Below are positions 56,827 through 64,000 of a DNA stretch of 64,000 bases, one piece after another. The notes beneath the pieces are model-generated. The model saw only the letters and a list, made by a program, of their open reading frames with translations, made no database searches and had not been told where the DNA came from. This stretch comes from Pseudomonas sp. gcc21 (lineage in GTDB: Bacteria > Pseudomonadota > Gammaproteobacteria > Pseudomonadales > Pseudomonadaceae). The stretch spans positions 3,162,001 through 3,226,000 of the forward strand of contig NZ_CP051625.1 of assembly GCF_012844345.1 (NCBI RefSeq). The letters run 5' to 3'. A program made the position numbers and the translations under genes. Position 1 is the first letter of the stretch. Each line of letters begins with the position of its first letter.

Positions 56827-57127
56827 AGCACCGACCTCGCTCTGGGGGCACAGCGACAACAGCGAAGACGAACGGCGAATTACTTTCGCTTTCAACCATT
56901 TCGACAACGTCTATTCGCGTGCGCCCTTGTTACGCTTTGGCCAGACACGATGCACGCAACAACCAGTTCAATAACGTGACCTGGCAGGATGGTTCCGATT
57001 GCAGTATTGCCGGCCCCAGCCCCGCCGGGTCAGCTACACGCCGCCCTACGGCTATGACTCGCTGCCAACCAATCAGGTCAAGGAACATGTGGTGGCCGAT
57101 GCAGGGGCGGGTCGCTGCCAGCTTTAG
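56825..57127 (+). pseudogene. Pectate lyase (PL1) remnant, frameshifted
   Basis: No intact frame, but translations join into the C-terminal third of a PL1 pectate lyase. From 56840 one frame reads LWGHSDN then ITFAFNHFDNVYSRAPLLRF (to about 56940), the PL1 signature around the catalytic Arg. The next frame continues RHDARNNQFNNVTWQDG. The first frame returns at 57026 with VSYTPPYGYDSLPTNQVKEH and ends at TAG 57125-57127. Two frameshifts and loss of the N-terminal two thirds make it non-functional. The intact beta-helix gene stops at 56826, so a deletion probably joined them. Confidence 0.82.
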
Positions 57128-57207
57128 TCCGGAAACTTCGGCCGCGGCTTATGTAGACCGCTGGTTATATGCGGGCTGACTCGGGGTTAGCGAACTGAGT
57201 TGCACCT

Positions 57208-57251
57208 CTCTGGTCTCAAGCGTTACGCAATGTTTGCGCCTGAGACCAGAG
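57208..57251 (+). promoter_or_regulatory. Leader hairpin that reaches the ribosome binding site
   Basis: Perfect 11-base stem CTCTGGTCTCA (57208-57218) with TGAGACCAGAG (57241-57251) and a nested 5-base stem CGCAA / TTGCG (57226-57238). The last two bases of the right arm are the first two of the AGGAGG site (57250-57255) for the ATG at 57263, so folding could limit translation. Confidence 0.65.
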
Positions 57252-57262
57252 GAGGTATATCC

Positions 57263-57514
57263 ATGGGTATTATCGGTACGATCATCATTGGCCTTATCGT
57301 GGGCCTGATTGCCCGTTTTCTCAAGCCGGGCAACGACAGCATGGGCTGGATCATGACCATTCTGCTCGGTATCGGCGGTTCTCTGCTGGCGACCTACGGC
57401 GGCCAGGCGCTGGGGCTCTACGAAGCGGGAGAGGGCGCAGGATTCATTGGTGCAGTCATCGGTGCGATCATCCTGCTGGTGATCTACGGCATGGTAACCC
57501 GTGGCAAGGACTGA
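57263..57514 (+). CDS. GlsB/YeaQ/YmgE family membrane protein
   Basis: 83 residues of the small transglycosylase-associated (GlsB/YeaQ) family, found in stress responses; no enzyme activity is known. Three hydrophobic segments with glycine-rich packing: GIIGTIIIGLIVGLIARFLK, GWIMTILLGIGGSLLATYGG and GFIGAVIGAIILLVIYGM. A strong AGGAGG site is partly covered by a leader hairpin, and a terminator follows. Confidence 0.93.
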   Translation: MGIIGTIIIGLIVGLIARFLKPGNDSMGWIMTILLGIGGSLLATYGGQALGLYEAGEGAGFIGAVIGAIILLVIYGMVTRGKD

Positions 57515-57524
57515 GCAGGGAATG

Positions 57525-57560
57525 AAACAGGGCTGCCTTAGGGTAGCCCTGTTTCGTTTT
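57525..57560 (+). terminator. Terminator after the glsB-like gene
   Basis: Perfect 10-base stem AAACAGGGCT / AGCCCTGTTT with a 10-base loop, then CGTTTT. It lies 10 bases after the stop codon. Confidence 0.85.
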
Positions 57561-57661
57561 ACTGTTTGCTGCGTGGCTGAATGACTATCGAGCTTCAGGC
57601 ATATCAACTGTCAAATCTGGACTAGGCTATACAGTCAGGCAGCTCAAAGGCAGGGCATCCT

Positions 57662-58117
57662 ATGTTCACCTACATAATGCTTGGCAGCAGCGATCTGAAA
57701 CGCTCGGCAGGCTTTTACGACCATACGCTAGCTCCGCTTGGTATCGCCCGTTGCGGTGGCCCACAGGATGAAGCGGAATGGGAAGATATTGTCGGCTGGG
57801 GCGTCTACGAACAGAACGGCGCGTCAGAACTGGCGTTGTGGCTGTGCAGACCCTTCGACGGCCGCGCTGCCACGGTGGGTAATGGCACCATGGTTGCGCT
57901 GAAGGCTGACAGTTGGGCGGCCGTACGGGAATTTCACCGGGCGGCGATGGATAACGGCGGCATCAGCGAGGGTGAGCCTGGGCTGCGTCCGCACTACGCA
58001 GATGACTTTTTCGTGGCCTATGTTCGTGATCCTGATGGAAACAAGCTGGCCGCGGTCTGCCGTGGCTTTACCGAGGAGCAAGTGGTAGCCGCAGCAAACA
58101 CCTCGCAGGCTCCATGA
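57662..58117 (+). CDS. VOC family (glyoxalase-like) protein
   Basis: 151 residues, two beta-alpha-beta-beta-beta modules of the vicinal oxygen chelate fold. Segments YIMLGSSDLKRSAGFYDHTL and the ending FFVAYVRDPDGNKLAAVCRG are typical; Asp and Glu/His metal positions are not clear enough to name a reaction. A lone gene behind a terminator, with AGGCAGGGC before the ATG. Confidence 0.85.
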   Translation: MFTYIMLGSSDLKRSAGFYDHTLAPLGIARCGGPQDEAEWEDIVGWGVYEQNGASELALWLCRPFDGRAATVGNGTMVALKADSWAAVREFHRAAMDNGGISEGEPGLRPHYADDFFVAYVRDPDGNKLAAVCRGFTEEQVVAAANTSQAP

Positions 58118-58196
58118 AATGGCGGAGCGGTGAATACACGAAACGTTGGACAGAGAATCTCGACAGTTCGATCAATCAGCAAATAAAGGAGACATC

Positions 58197-58718
58197 ATGA
58201 AAGCAATCCATTGGTTGGCCCTGGGGGCAGCGATGTCGGTTGGCGCCGCGCAAGCAGCCTCCACCGATGTCACCATAAACCAGGTCAGTGGCGACGGCGT
58301 TGAGCAATCAGTTGGTCAAGTGACCATCCAGGAAACTGAACACGGCCTGGTTTTCACGCCCAAGCTGAGCTCCCTGCCTGCCGGCATCCATGGCTTCCAT
58401 GTGCATGAAACAGGAAGCTGCGAACCGGGTACAGACAACGGCAACAAGGTCGCGGCTAAGTCGGCCGGCGGACATTTCGATCCAGAGAAAAAGGGCGAGC
58501 ATCATGGTCCTTACGGCGACGGGCACCTGGGCGACTTGCCGGCGCTCTACGTCGACGAAGAAGGCAATGCCGAATATCCGGTGCTGGCGCCACGGATCAA
58601 GAAGTTGGAAGAAATCAAAGGTCGCGCGCTGATGATTCATGCCGGTGGCGACAATCATTCAGACGATCCGCAGCCGCTGGGTGGTGGCGGTAAACGGGTT
58701 GCCTGCGGCGTGATCTAG
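58197..58718 (+). CDS. sodC: Periplasmic Cu/Zn superoxide dismutase
   Basis: 173 residues from ATG 58197 with AAAGGAGA upstream. Signal peptide MKAIHWLALGAAMSVGAAQA. Copper and zinc ligands are in GFHVHETGSCEPG, GGHFDPEKKG, HHGPYGDGHLGDLP and MIHAGGDNHSD; the disulfide cysteines and the end GGGKRVACGVI are kept. Removes superoxide in the periplasm. Confidence 0.96.
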   Translation: MKAIHWLALGAAMSVGAAQAASTDVTINQVSGDGVEQSVGQVTIQETEHGLVFTPKLSSLPAGIHGFHVHETGSCEPGTDNGNKVAAKSAGGHFDPEKKGEHHGPYGDGHLGDLPALYVDEEGNAEYPVLAPRIKKLEEIKGRALMIHAGGDNHSDDPQPLGGGGKRVACGVI

Positions 58719-58785
58719 GCATGTCCCGAGCTGTTCGCTGGCGGGGTTGCAAGCCCTGCCAGCCCTGACGATATCTGGACGGACC

Positions 58786-59322
58786 ATGTACGCCGGTGTT
58801 CTGAATTTCTGGTTCAACGAAATCAAGCCAGCAATGTGGTGGAAGAAAGATCCGCAACTTGACCGCCTGATTGCTGACCGTTTTGGGGCAGTGCATGAGC
58901 AGGCCGGTCGTGCTGAACTCTCTGGCTGGCGCGAAAAAGCCGAGGGGCGGCTGGCCGAGATCATAGTGCTGGATCAATTTTCAAGAAACATCTACCGCGA
59001 CAGCCCGCAAGCTTTCGCCTGGGATGGAATGGCTTTGGTGCTGGCGCAGGAAGCCATTGCCGCCGGTGCCGACCGCGGCTTGCCTGTCGAGCAACGCGGG
59101 TTTATGTATATGCCGTTCATGCATAGCGAATCGCTGGTAGTTCATGAGCAGGCAATGCGCCTGTTTTCAATCGAAGGTCTGGAAGACAGTTTTCGGGTTG
59201 AACAGCGCCATAAGGAAATTCTCCAGCGTTTCGGTCGGTATCCCCATCGCAACGCAGCGCTGGGGCGGCCGTCCACAGACGCCGAGATCGCCTTCCTCAG
59301 ACAGCCAGGCTCCAGCTTCTGA
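58786..59322 (+). CDS. DUF924 family protein
   Basis: 178 residues from ATG 58786. All-helical DUF924 fold, distantly like tetratricopeptide repeats, of unknown function. Conserved parts: VLNFWFNEIKPAMWWKKD, LIADRFGAVHEQA, IIVLDQFSRNIYRDSPQAFA, FMYMPFMHSESL and RFGRYPHRNAALGRPSTDAE. 67 bases after sodC. Confidence 0.9.
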   Translation: MYAGVLNFWFNEIKPAMWWKKDPQLDRLIADRFGAVHEQAGRAELSGWREKAEGRLAEIIVLDQFSRNIYRDSPQAFAWDGMALVLAQEAIAAGADRGLPVEQRGFMYMPFMHSESLVVHEQAMRLFSIEGLEDSFRVEQRHKEILQRFGRYPHRNAALGRPSTDAEIAFLRQPGSSF

Positions 59323-59455
59323 TCGAGTCCCGCTGTTCTCATTTCTCCAGGTAAATTTCATGGTGGCCAGTCAGTTGGCCCTGCTGCCATTGCTTTGCTG
59401 TGAACGCGGCGAAGGATGTGGCAGTCTGACGAAATGCCATCAGAGGAGTCCATCA

Positions 59456-60790
59456 ATGCGGTATCTGCTATCTGCCATGTTCATCAGTGTTTCGCTTTCC
59501 ATGTTGACCGGCTGTAGCGATGACTCGCCCGCACCTGCTCAAGCCCCTCCGCCCGACGCCTCTCAGCCCGGCGATGAGCAAAAGCAGATGTTGCGCATTA
59601 CCGGTGACCTGACCTATCAGGCGCGCACAGCTCTGCAACCGGAGAGTCAGGCAGTCATCGAGCTGCGCTACGCAGCGTCGGACGAGAATGAGCCGGAGAG
59701 TGTTCTGGCCCGTCAACGTATTGATCTGATTGGCCGCAACGTCCCTGTGCATTTTGTGCTCGAAGTCGACCCCGAGGAATTGCGGCGCGCCGACGCGTAT
59801 CAGTTACGCGCCATGATCATGGAAGATGAGCGTGCCACCTGGTTGGCTGAGCCCGTGGAGATCGGCCCAACAGCGGAGGAAATCAACCTCGGTGAGCTGG
59901 TACTGCTGCCGCATCGAGAGGCGGCTTTCTCAAGCATTCTCTCCTGTGGGCAGGCGCAGATCAGCGTTGGTTATGAAGGGGACGATCTGATTCTTGAGGT
60001 GGCGGATGATGAATACGTTCTGCTCCCGGTGGAAACGCATGCTGGCGCCCGGTTCGAGGCCGAAGGGGACCCTGCGACGCGCTTCTGGAGCCGCGGCGAT
60101 AGCGCATTGCTGACGCTTGAGGGCAAAGCCTATCCTGAATGCGTGCCGCCGGGCGCACTGCCCAAACCGTTCCTCGCGTTCGGCAACGAGCCGGGCTGGC
60201 AGGTTCGGTTGGATAATGGCGAGCTGACCTGGCAACGTCCCGATCAGAATCAGGAGTTCACCTCGCCATACCGCATCAGTGACGATAACAGCGAAGGCGT
60301 GACCATCGAAGCCGGTCAGCTGGACAGCGACCATCAGTTGAGTCTGACCGCCAATCGCAGTATCTGTTATGACAGCATGACCGCTATGCCTTATCCCCGT
60401 GAGGTTTCCCTGACGTTTGATGGAGAGACGCTGCAAGGCTGCGGCGGCGACCCTACGCGTTTGTTGCAGGGCGCAGAATGGGTTGTGGAGGATATTAACG
60501 GCGGAGGGATTATCGACGGTTCGCGGGTGGATCTGGCCTTTCTGCACAATGATCGATTGGCCGGTCAGGCATCCTGCAATAACTATTCGGCTGAATACGA
60601 ACTGACCGCAGAAGCGCTGATGGTGAGAGACGTGATCAGTACGAAAAAGGCGTGTGCACCGGCATTAATGGAGCAGGAGCATCGCTTTATCGATATGCTG
60701 CAGCGTGTGCAGCGATTCAGATTCAACGAACAGGATGCGCTGGTTCTGCTTACTGCTGAAGGCGAGTCGCTGACCGCGAGAATGCGCTAG
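59456..60790 (+). CDS. Four-domain envelope lipoprotein (YbaY, MliC, COG3650 and META-like)
   Basis: 444 residues from ATG 59456 (AGAGGAG upstream). Signal peptide with lipobox LTGC, lipidated at Cys20. Then a YbaY-like domain (about 45-150; ITGDLTYQARTALQPES), an MliC-like C-type lysozyme inhibitor domain (about 160-230; SCGQAQISVGYEGDDLILEV), a COG3650-like domain (about 235-330; FLAFGNEPGWQVRLDNGELTW) and a META/HslJ domain (about 336-440; GQASCNNYSAEYEL, KKACAPALMEQE). All four are small beta-rich envelope or stress modules, so defence of the cell surface is likely but inferred. The domain names are from recall, not a search. Confidence 0.82.
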   Translation: MRYLLSAMFISVSLSMLTGCSDDSPAPAQAPPPDASQPGDEQKQMLRITGDLTYQARTALQPESQAVIELRYAASDENEPESVLARQRIDLIGRNVPVHFVLEVDPEELRRADAYQLRAMIMEDERATWLAEPVEIGPTAEEINLGELVLLPHREAAFSSILSCGQAQISVGYEGDDLILEVADDEYVLLPVETHAGARFEAEGDPATRFWSRGDSALLTLEGKAYPECVPPGALPKPFLAFGNEPGWQVRLDNGELTWQRPDQNQEFTSPYRISDDNSEGVTIEAGQLDSDHQLSLTANRSICYDSMTAMPYPREVSLTFDGETLQGCGGDPTRLLQGAEWVVEDINGGGIIDGSRVDLAFLHNDRLAGQASCNNYSAEYELTAEALMVRDVISTKKACAPALMEQEHRFIDMLQRVQRFRFNEQDALVLLTAEGESLTARMR

Positions 60791-60893
60791 AACGATTGGC
60801 GAATCGAGCAGTAGCGGACTCGGCCCGGCGTCGCAGCAAGCGCTTGCTAATACAATGCGACCCGTACCTCCAAAACAATCGAAAGGATAGAAA

Positions 60894-61472
60894 ATGTTAG
60901 CTCTGGTGGCAGGTTTGGTGATCTTTCTCGGCATCCATTCGACGGGGTTGTTTGCTCCGGATTGGCGCGCTGCGCAGAAGCGGCGGCTCGGTGAGAACAC
61001 CTGGAAGGGGATCTATGCACTGATCGCGCTGGTTGGTCTGGTGCTTATCGTCTGGGGATACGGCCAGGCCCGAATGGATCCTGTGTGGTTGTGGATCCCG
61101 CCAGTCTGGACGCGACACCTCGCAGCGCTGCTGACGATACCTGCCTTCGTACTGTTGGTGGCTACCTATTTGCCCGGCACGAAAATGAAGGCCAGGATAG
61201 GGCACCCGATGTTGCTTGGGGTCAAGTTCTGGGCTATTGCGCATTTGCTGGCCAACGGCAGCCTGGCTGACCTGCTGCTGTTCGGTGGCTTACTGATCTG
61301 GGCCGTGGCGCTGTTTGTCGTGCTGCGCCGGCGTGATCGCGCTAACGGTGTGATACGCCCCGCAGGCAAGGCCAGCCGTGACGGGATGGCCGTGGTAGTC
61401 GGATTGGTGCTCTGGGTTGTATTCGCGCTCTGGTTGCATGAATGGCTGATCGGCGTGCGGCCCTTCGGCTAG
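60894..61472 (+). CDS. NnrU family membrane protein
   Basis: 192 residues with about five hydrophobic segments. NnrU-type proteins occur with denitrification genes in some bacteria but also alone, as here. Motifs: GLVIFLGIHSTGLFAPDWR, GLVLIVWGYGQAR and HPMLLGVKFWAIAHLLANGS, the last with the conserved HP and AH residues. GAAAGGATAG precedes the ATG. No denitrification gene is in the window. Confidence 0.9.
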   Translation: MLALVAGLVIFLGIHSTGLFAPDWRAAQKRRLGENTWKGIYALIALVGLVLIVWGYGQARMDPVWLWIPPVWTRHLAALLTIPAFVLLVATYLPGTKMKARIGHPMLLGVKFWAIAHLLANGSLADLLLFGGLLIWAVALFVVLRRRDRANGVIRPAGKASRDGMAVVVGLVLWVVFALWLHEWLIGVRPFG

Positions 61473-61559
61473 TTCGTGGCTGCAGATGACAGCCATCGCG
61501 CTGGTGAGTAATGTTGCTAAACACAGTATCGGTTGAGATGGACATTCAGGAGCCCAGCC

Positions 61560-62531
61560 ATGCAACTGTTGTATCCGGAGATCAAACCCTACGCTCGGCA
61601 TGAGCTGGCCGTCGAAGCACCGCACGTTTTATACGCTGATGAAAGCGGTGAGCCGGACGGTTTGCCGGTGGTTTTTCTGCATGGCGGGCCAGGAGCCGGT
61701 TGCGATGCGCTAAGCCGACGCTTCTTTGATCCGTCGGTGTATCGCATCGTTACTTTCGACCAGCGCGGAGCAGGTCGCTCGACGCCCCACGCCAGTCTTG
61801 AGAACAACACCACAGCGCATCTGATCAGCGATATGGAAGCGCTGCGTGAATTTCTCAAGATCGACAAGTGGGTGCTCTTTGGTGGCTCCTGGGGGTCGAC
61901 GCTGGCATTGGCCTATGCCCAGGCGCATCCGGACCGGGTCAGCGGCATTATCCTGCGCGGTATCTTCCTCTGCCGTGACCAGGACATCCGCTGGTTTTAC
62001 CAGGAGGGCGCCAGCCACATCTTCCCGGATTACTGGGAGGATTATGCTTCGCTTATTCCGGAGGTGGAGCGGGGTGACATGGTCTCTGCCTATTATCGCC
62101 GGCTGATTGGTGATGACGAGATCTGCCGGATGCACGCCGCCAGAAGCTGGTCAGCCTGGGAAGGCCGTTGCGCCACGCTGCGCCCGAGCGCCCAGGTCAT
62201 TGACCGCTTCAATGACTCTCGCCGCGCCTACGCGATGGCCCGGATCGAGTGTCACTATTTTATCAACAAGGCTTTTCTCGAGCCGGACCAGCTTTTGCGT
62301 AACATGCCTTCTATCGCGCATATCCCCGGCATTCTTATCCATGGTCGCTATGACATGGTCTGTCCGCTGGATAATGCCTATGCCTTGCACCAGAGCTGGC
62401 CGGGCAGTGAGTTGCAAATCATCCGTGACGCTGGGCACGCTGCGTCGGAAGCCGGCACGGCAGACGCACTGGTGCGCGCCACGCAAAGCATGGCGCAACG
62501 CCTGTTACACCTGGCTCCTCAAGCGGAATAG
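61560..62531 (+). CDS. pip: Proline iminopeptidase
   Basis: 323 residues from ATG 61560, with CAGGAGCCC upstream. Removes N-terminal proline from peptides. An alpha/beta hydrolase with oxyanion motif [13 protein letters not shown], nucleophile in [15 protein letters not shown], Asp in [10 protein letters not shown] and His in DAGHAASE. It sits 2 bases before dtd, the same pair as in P. aeruginosa. Confidence 0.95.
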   Translation: MQLLYPEIKPYARHELAVEAPHVLYADESGEPDGLPVVFLHGGPGAGCDALSRRFFDPSVYRIVTFDQRGAGRSTPHASLENNTTAHLISDMEALREFLKIDKWVLFGGSWGSTLALAYAQAHPDRVSGIILRGIFLCRDQDIRWFYQEGASHIFPDYWEDYASLIPEVERGDMVSAYYRRLIGDDEICRMHAARSWSAWEGRCATLRPSAQVIDRFNDSRRAYAMARIECHYFINKAFLEPDQLLRNMPSIAHIPGILIHGRYDMVCPLDNAYALHQSWPGSELQIIRDAGHAASEAGTADALVRATQSMAQRLLHLAPQAE

Positions 62532-62533
62532 AC

Positions 62534-62971
62534 ATGAAGGGACTGTTGCAGCGGGTCAGTCAGGCCCGGGTGGAAGTAAACGGGGAGGTTGTCGGAGCGA
62601 TCGACCAGGGTTTGCTGGTGCTGGTCGGCATCGAACCGGAGGACGATAAGGCCAGCGCCGACAAGCTGTTGCAACGGCTGCTGCGCTATCGAGTATTCGG
62701 GGATGCCGAAGGCCGTATGAACGCCTCGCTGCAGGACGTCGAGGGAGGACTGCTGCTGGTATCGCAATTTACTCTGGCTGCCGACACACGCAAAGGGTTA
62801 CGCCCGGGATTCTCCACCGCGGCTCCGCCCGAGCGAGCGGCTGAGCTATTCGAATACCTGCTCGGGCAAGCGCGTGAGCATCACCCTGACGTCAGCAGCG
62901 GAACATTCGGTGCTGACATGCAGGTGCATCTGGTCAACGACGGACCGGTGACCTTCCTTCTCGAGGTGTGA
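62534..62971 (+). CDS. dtd: D-aminoacyl-tRNA deacylase
   Basis: 145 residues. Hydrolyses D-aminoacyl-tRNA (and Gly-tRNA-Ala) for proofreading. The [12 protein letters not shown] motif and the cis Gly-Pro motif [12 protein letters not shown] are intact. Starts 2 bases after pip; convergent with the next gene, whose stop is 2 bases away. Confidence 0.97.
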   Translation: MKGLLQRVSQARVEVNGEVVGAIDQGLLVLVGIEPEDDKASADKLLQRLLRYRVFGDAEGRMNASLQDVEGGLLLVSQFTLAADTRKGLRPGFSTAAPPERAAELFEYLLGQAREHHPDVSSGTFGADMQVHLVNDGPVTFLLEV

Positions 62972-62973
62972 CG

Positions 62974-63567
62974 CTAGCTCTGGCGCTTTAGCGCTTCTTC
63001 AACAAACTCGAGGCGGTCCTGCCCGAAGAAGAGCTCGTCGCCAACGATGATGCTGGGTGCGCCGAATACGCCTCGGGTGATGGCTTCCTCGGTGGTCTGG
63101 CGTAGCCGATCTTTCACCGCCGGATCACCAATCAAACCCATCACTTCGTTCGGGTTGAATCCGTTGCGCTCAAGCACCTCGGCCACGATTTCCGGTTTTC
63201 CCATGTCCAGTTCGTCTACCCACATAGCGGTGAATATTGCGGACAGATAGCGCTCGAAGTGTTCCGTGTTCTGATAAGCGGCGGCACCGCGCATCAGCTG
63301 CAGCGTATTGATGGGGAAAAACGGGTTGTGGTTGAGCGGGACGCCGTAGCGCCGGGCGAAACGCTGGAAATCCTGACGCGTATAATTGCCCTTGGCTGGC
63401 ACGGTCGCCGGAGAGCTATTACCCGTTGCTTGAAAGACGGCACCAAGGAGCATGGGCTTCATGTCCAGCTTGGCATGGTGTCGCTCAGCAATGGTCCGGA
63501 TCTGGGTCCACGCCAGGTAGCTGGCTGGACTGCCGACATCGAAATAAAACTCGATTTTCTTATTCAT
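62974..63567 (-). CDS. 2-hydroxychromene-2-carboxylate isomerase (DsbA-like)
   Basis: 197 residues from ATG 63567, with GGAGCG upstream. Kappa-class GST/DsbA-fold protein: IEFYFDVGSPASYLAWTQI with the catalytic Ser of the SPAS motif, AKGNYTRQDFQRFARRYGVP, and the cis-Pro TRGVFGAPSIIVGDELFFGQ. The substrate may be hydroxychromene carboxylate or another; no aromatic catabolic genes are near. It lies 19 bases after the SDR gene on the same strand. Confidence 0.9.
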   Translation of the reverse strand: MNKKIEFYFDVGSPASYLAWTQIRTIAERHHAKLDMKPMLLGAVFQATGNSSPATVPAKGNYTRQDFQRFARRYGVPLNHNPFFPINTLQLMRGAAAYQNTEHFERYLSAIFTAMWVDELDMGKPEIVAEVLERNGFNPNEVMGLIGDPAVKDRLRQTTEEAITRGVFGAPSIIVGDELFFGQDRLEFVEEALKRQS

Positions 63568-63586
63568 ATTCGCTCCGCTTAACAGT

Positions 63587-64000
63587 TTAAAAGGTTTCCA
63601 TCCAGGGACGCAGATCCAGCTCATGGGTCCAGCAGTCCCGCGGCTGGCAGTGCAGCTGCCAGTATTGCTCGGCGATATGCTCCGGATCGAGAATGCCGGC
63701 CTGATCCTTCAGTGCATAGCGCTCAGGGAAATTGTCCCGGATGAAAGCGGTGTCGATCGCGCCGTCGATAATCGGATGGGCTACGTGGATGCCCTGCGGG
63801 CCGAGCTCTCGGGCCATGCTCTGGGCGAGCGCACGCAAAGCGAACTTGGCGCCGGCGAAAGCGCTGAATCCGCTGCCGCCGCGCAGTGAAGCCGTAGCGC
63901 CAGTGAAAATGATGGTGCCGCGCTGACGCGGCAGCATCACCCGGGCAGCTTCGCGTCCGGTGAGAAAGCCCGACAGGGCGGCCATTTCCCAGACCTTGCG
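63587..64000 (-). CDS. Short-chain dehydrogenase/reductase, 5' end outside window
   Basis: C-terminal 137 residues; the start lies beyond base 64000. The fold fits an SDR: IIFTGATASLRGGSGFSAFA then AKFALRALAQSMARELGPQG and IHVAHPIIDGAIDTAFI. The usual catalytic YxxxK reads FAGAK, with Phe for Tyr. I recall this Phe form as common to one Pseudomonas SDR group, so it may be non-catalytic or use another residue. The end DCWTHELDLRPWMETF is typical of the group. Confidence 0.85.
   Translation of the reverse strand, partial: RKVWEMAALSGFLTGREAARVMLPRQRGTIIFTGATASLRGGSGFSAFAGAKFALRALAQSMARELGPQGIHVAHPIIDGAIDTAFIRDNFPERYALKDQAGILDPEHIAEQYWQLHCQPRDCWTHELDLRPWMETF

Noticed and set aside
1..64000. CRISPR array, tRNA, rRNA, insertion sequence or phage genes
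   Set aside because: Looked for spaced repeats, cloverleaf-like ends, transposase and phage motifs; none seen. XerC is the housekeeping recombinase, not an integrase of a mobile element.

Overview
The window is a stretch of bacterial chromosome from a gamma-proteobacterium of the Pseudomonas group. The evidence is gene content and order: amtB-yjbQ-sutA, yigB-xerC-DUF484-dapF-lysA-lptM/cyaY, metXW-proC-yggS/pilTU, pyrR-pyrB-inactive pyrC', tonB-gshB/pilGHIJK-chpABC, envZ-ompR/tex-gshA, and glnA-DUF4124-ntrBC. Several proteins are typical of this group: SutA, the TIGR02647 protein, and a PyrC' that has lost its metal ligands. From memory of P. aeruginosa, these blocks lie in several separate places on that chromosome, so this genome has a different block order. 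A marine or halophilic lineage such as Halopseudomonas is possible but cannot be decided from the sequence alone. No rRNA, tRNA, CRISPR array, insertion sequence or phage was seen, and coding density is high.

Layout. 0-2.6 kb: end of an ammonium channel, a YjbQ protein, a helical protein of unknown function, and the RNA polymerase regulator SutA. 2.6-7.3 kb: minus-strand operon lptM-lysA-dapF-DUF484-xerC-yigB, divergent from cyaY. 7.7-9.0 kb: a small TIGR02647 protein and a glutathione transferase. 9.1-15.6 kb: minus-strand housekeeping run yggS-proC-yggT-DUF167-metX-metW-DUF4426-rdgB-hemW. 15.7-18.0 kb: pilT-pilU, the type IV pilus retraction ATPases. 18.0-23.9 kb: minus-strand gshB, tonB, algH/yqgE, ruvX, pyrR, pyrB, pyrC'. 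24.1-36.8 kb: the Pil-Chp chemosensory operon pilGHIJK-chpABC. 36.9-38.9 kb: ompR-envZ. 39.1-43.5 kb: tex, a thioesterase and gshA. 43.5-44.0 kb: a gene-free gap with a set of hairpins. 44.0-46.1 kb: a FliL-like protein, a quinone reductase and trmL. 46.2-51.5 kb: the nitrogen-control locus glnA-DUF4124-ntrB-ntrC, with a clear sigma-54 promoter before glnA. 51.5-55.0 kb: thiI and typA. 55.0-57.2 kb: the most accessory-looking part, a secreted beta-helix protein followed by a broken pectate lyase. 57.2-64.0 kb: glsB-type membrane protein, VOC protein, sodC, DUF924, a four-domain lipoprotein, an NnrU-like protein, pip, dtd, a DsbA-fold isomerase and a truncated SDR.

How the genes connect. PilT, PilU, TonB and the Pil-Chp system together serve type IV pilus motility and surface sensing. 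AmtB, GlnA and NtrBC are the nitrogen-assimilation core. LysA/DapF supply lysine and meso-diaminopimelate. MetX/MetW make methionine precursors. PyrR/PyrB/PyrC' handle the aspartate transcarbamoylase step. GshA and GshB are both present, about 18 kb apart.

Most of the window is ordinary core genome and I found no clearly new multi-gene system. The items most worth a second look are: a ChpA whose Hpt array seems shortened and partly degenerate; a frameshifted pectate lyase remnant abutting an intact beta-helix gene; a four-domain envelope lipoprotein; a hairpin-rich gap whose loops match the RsmA/CsrA target motif; and a leader hairpin that touches the ribosome binding site of the glsB-like gene.
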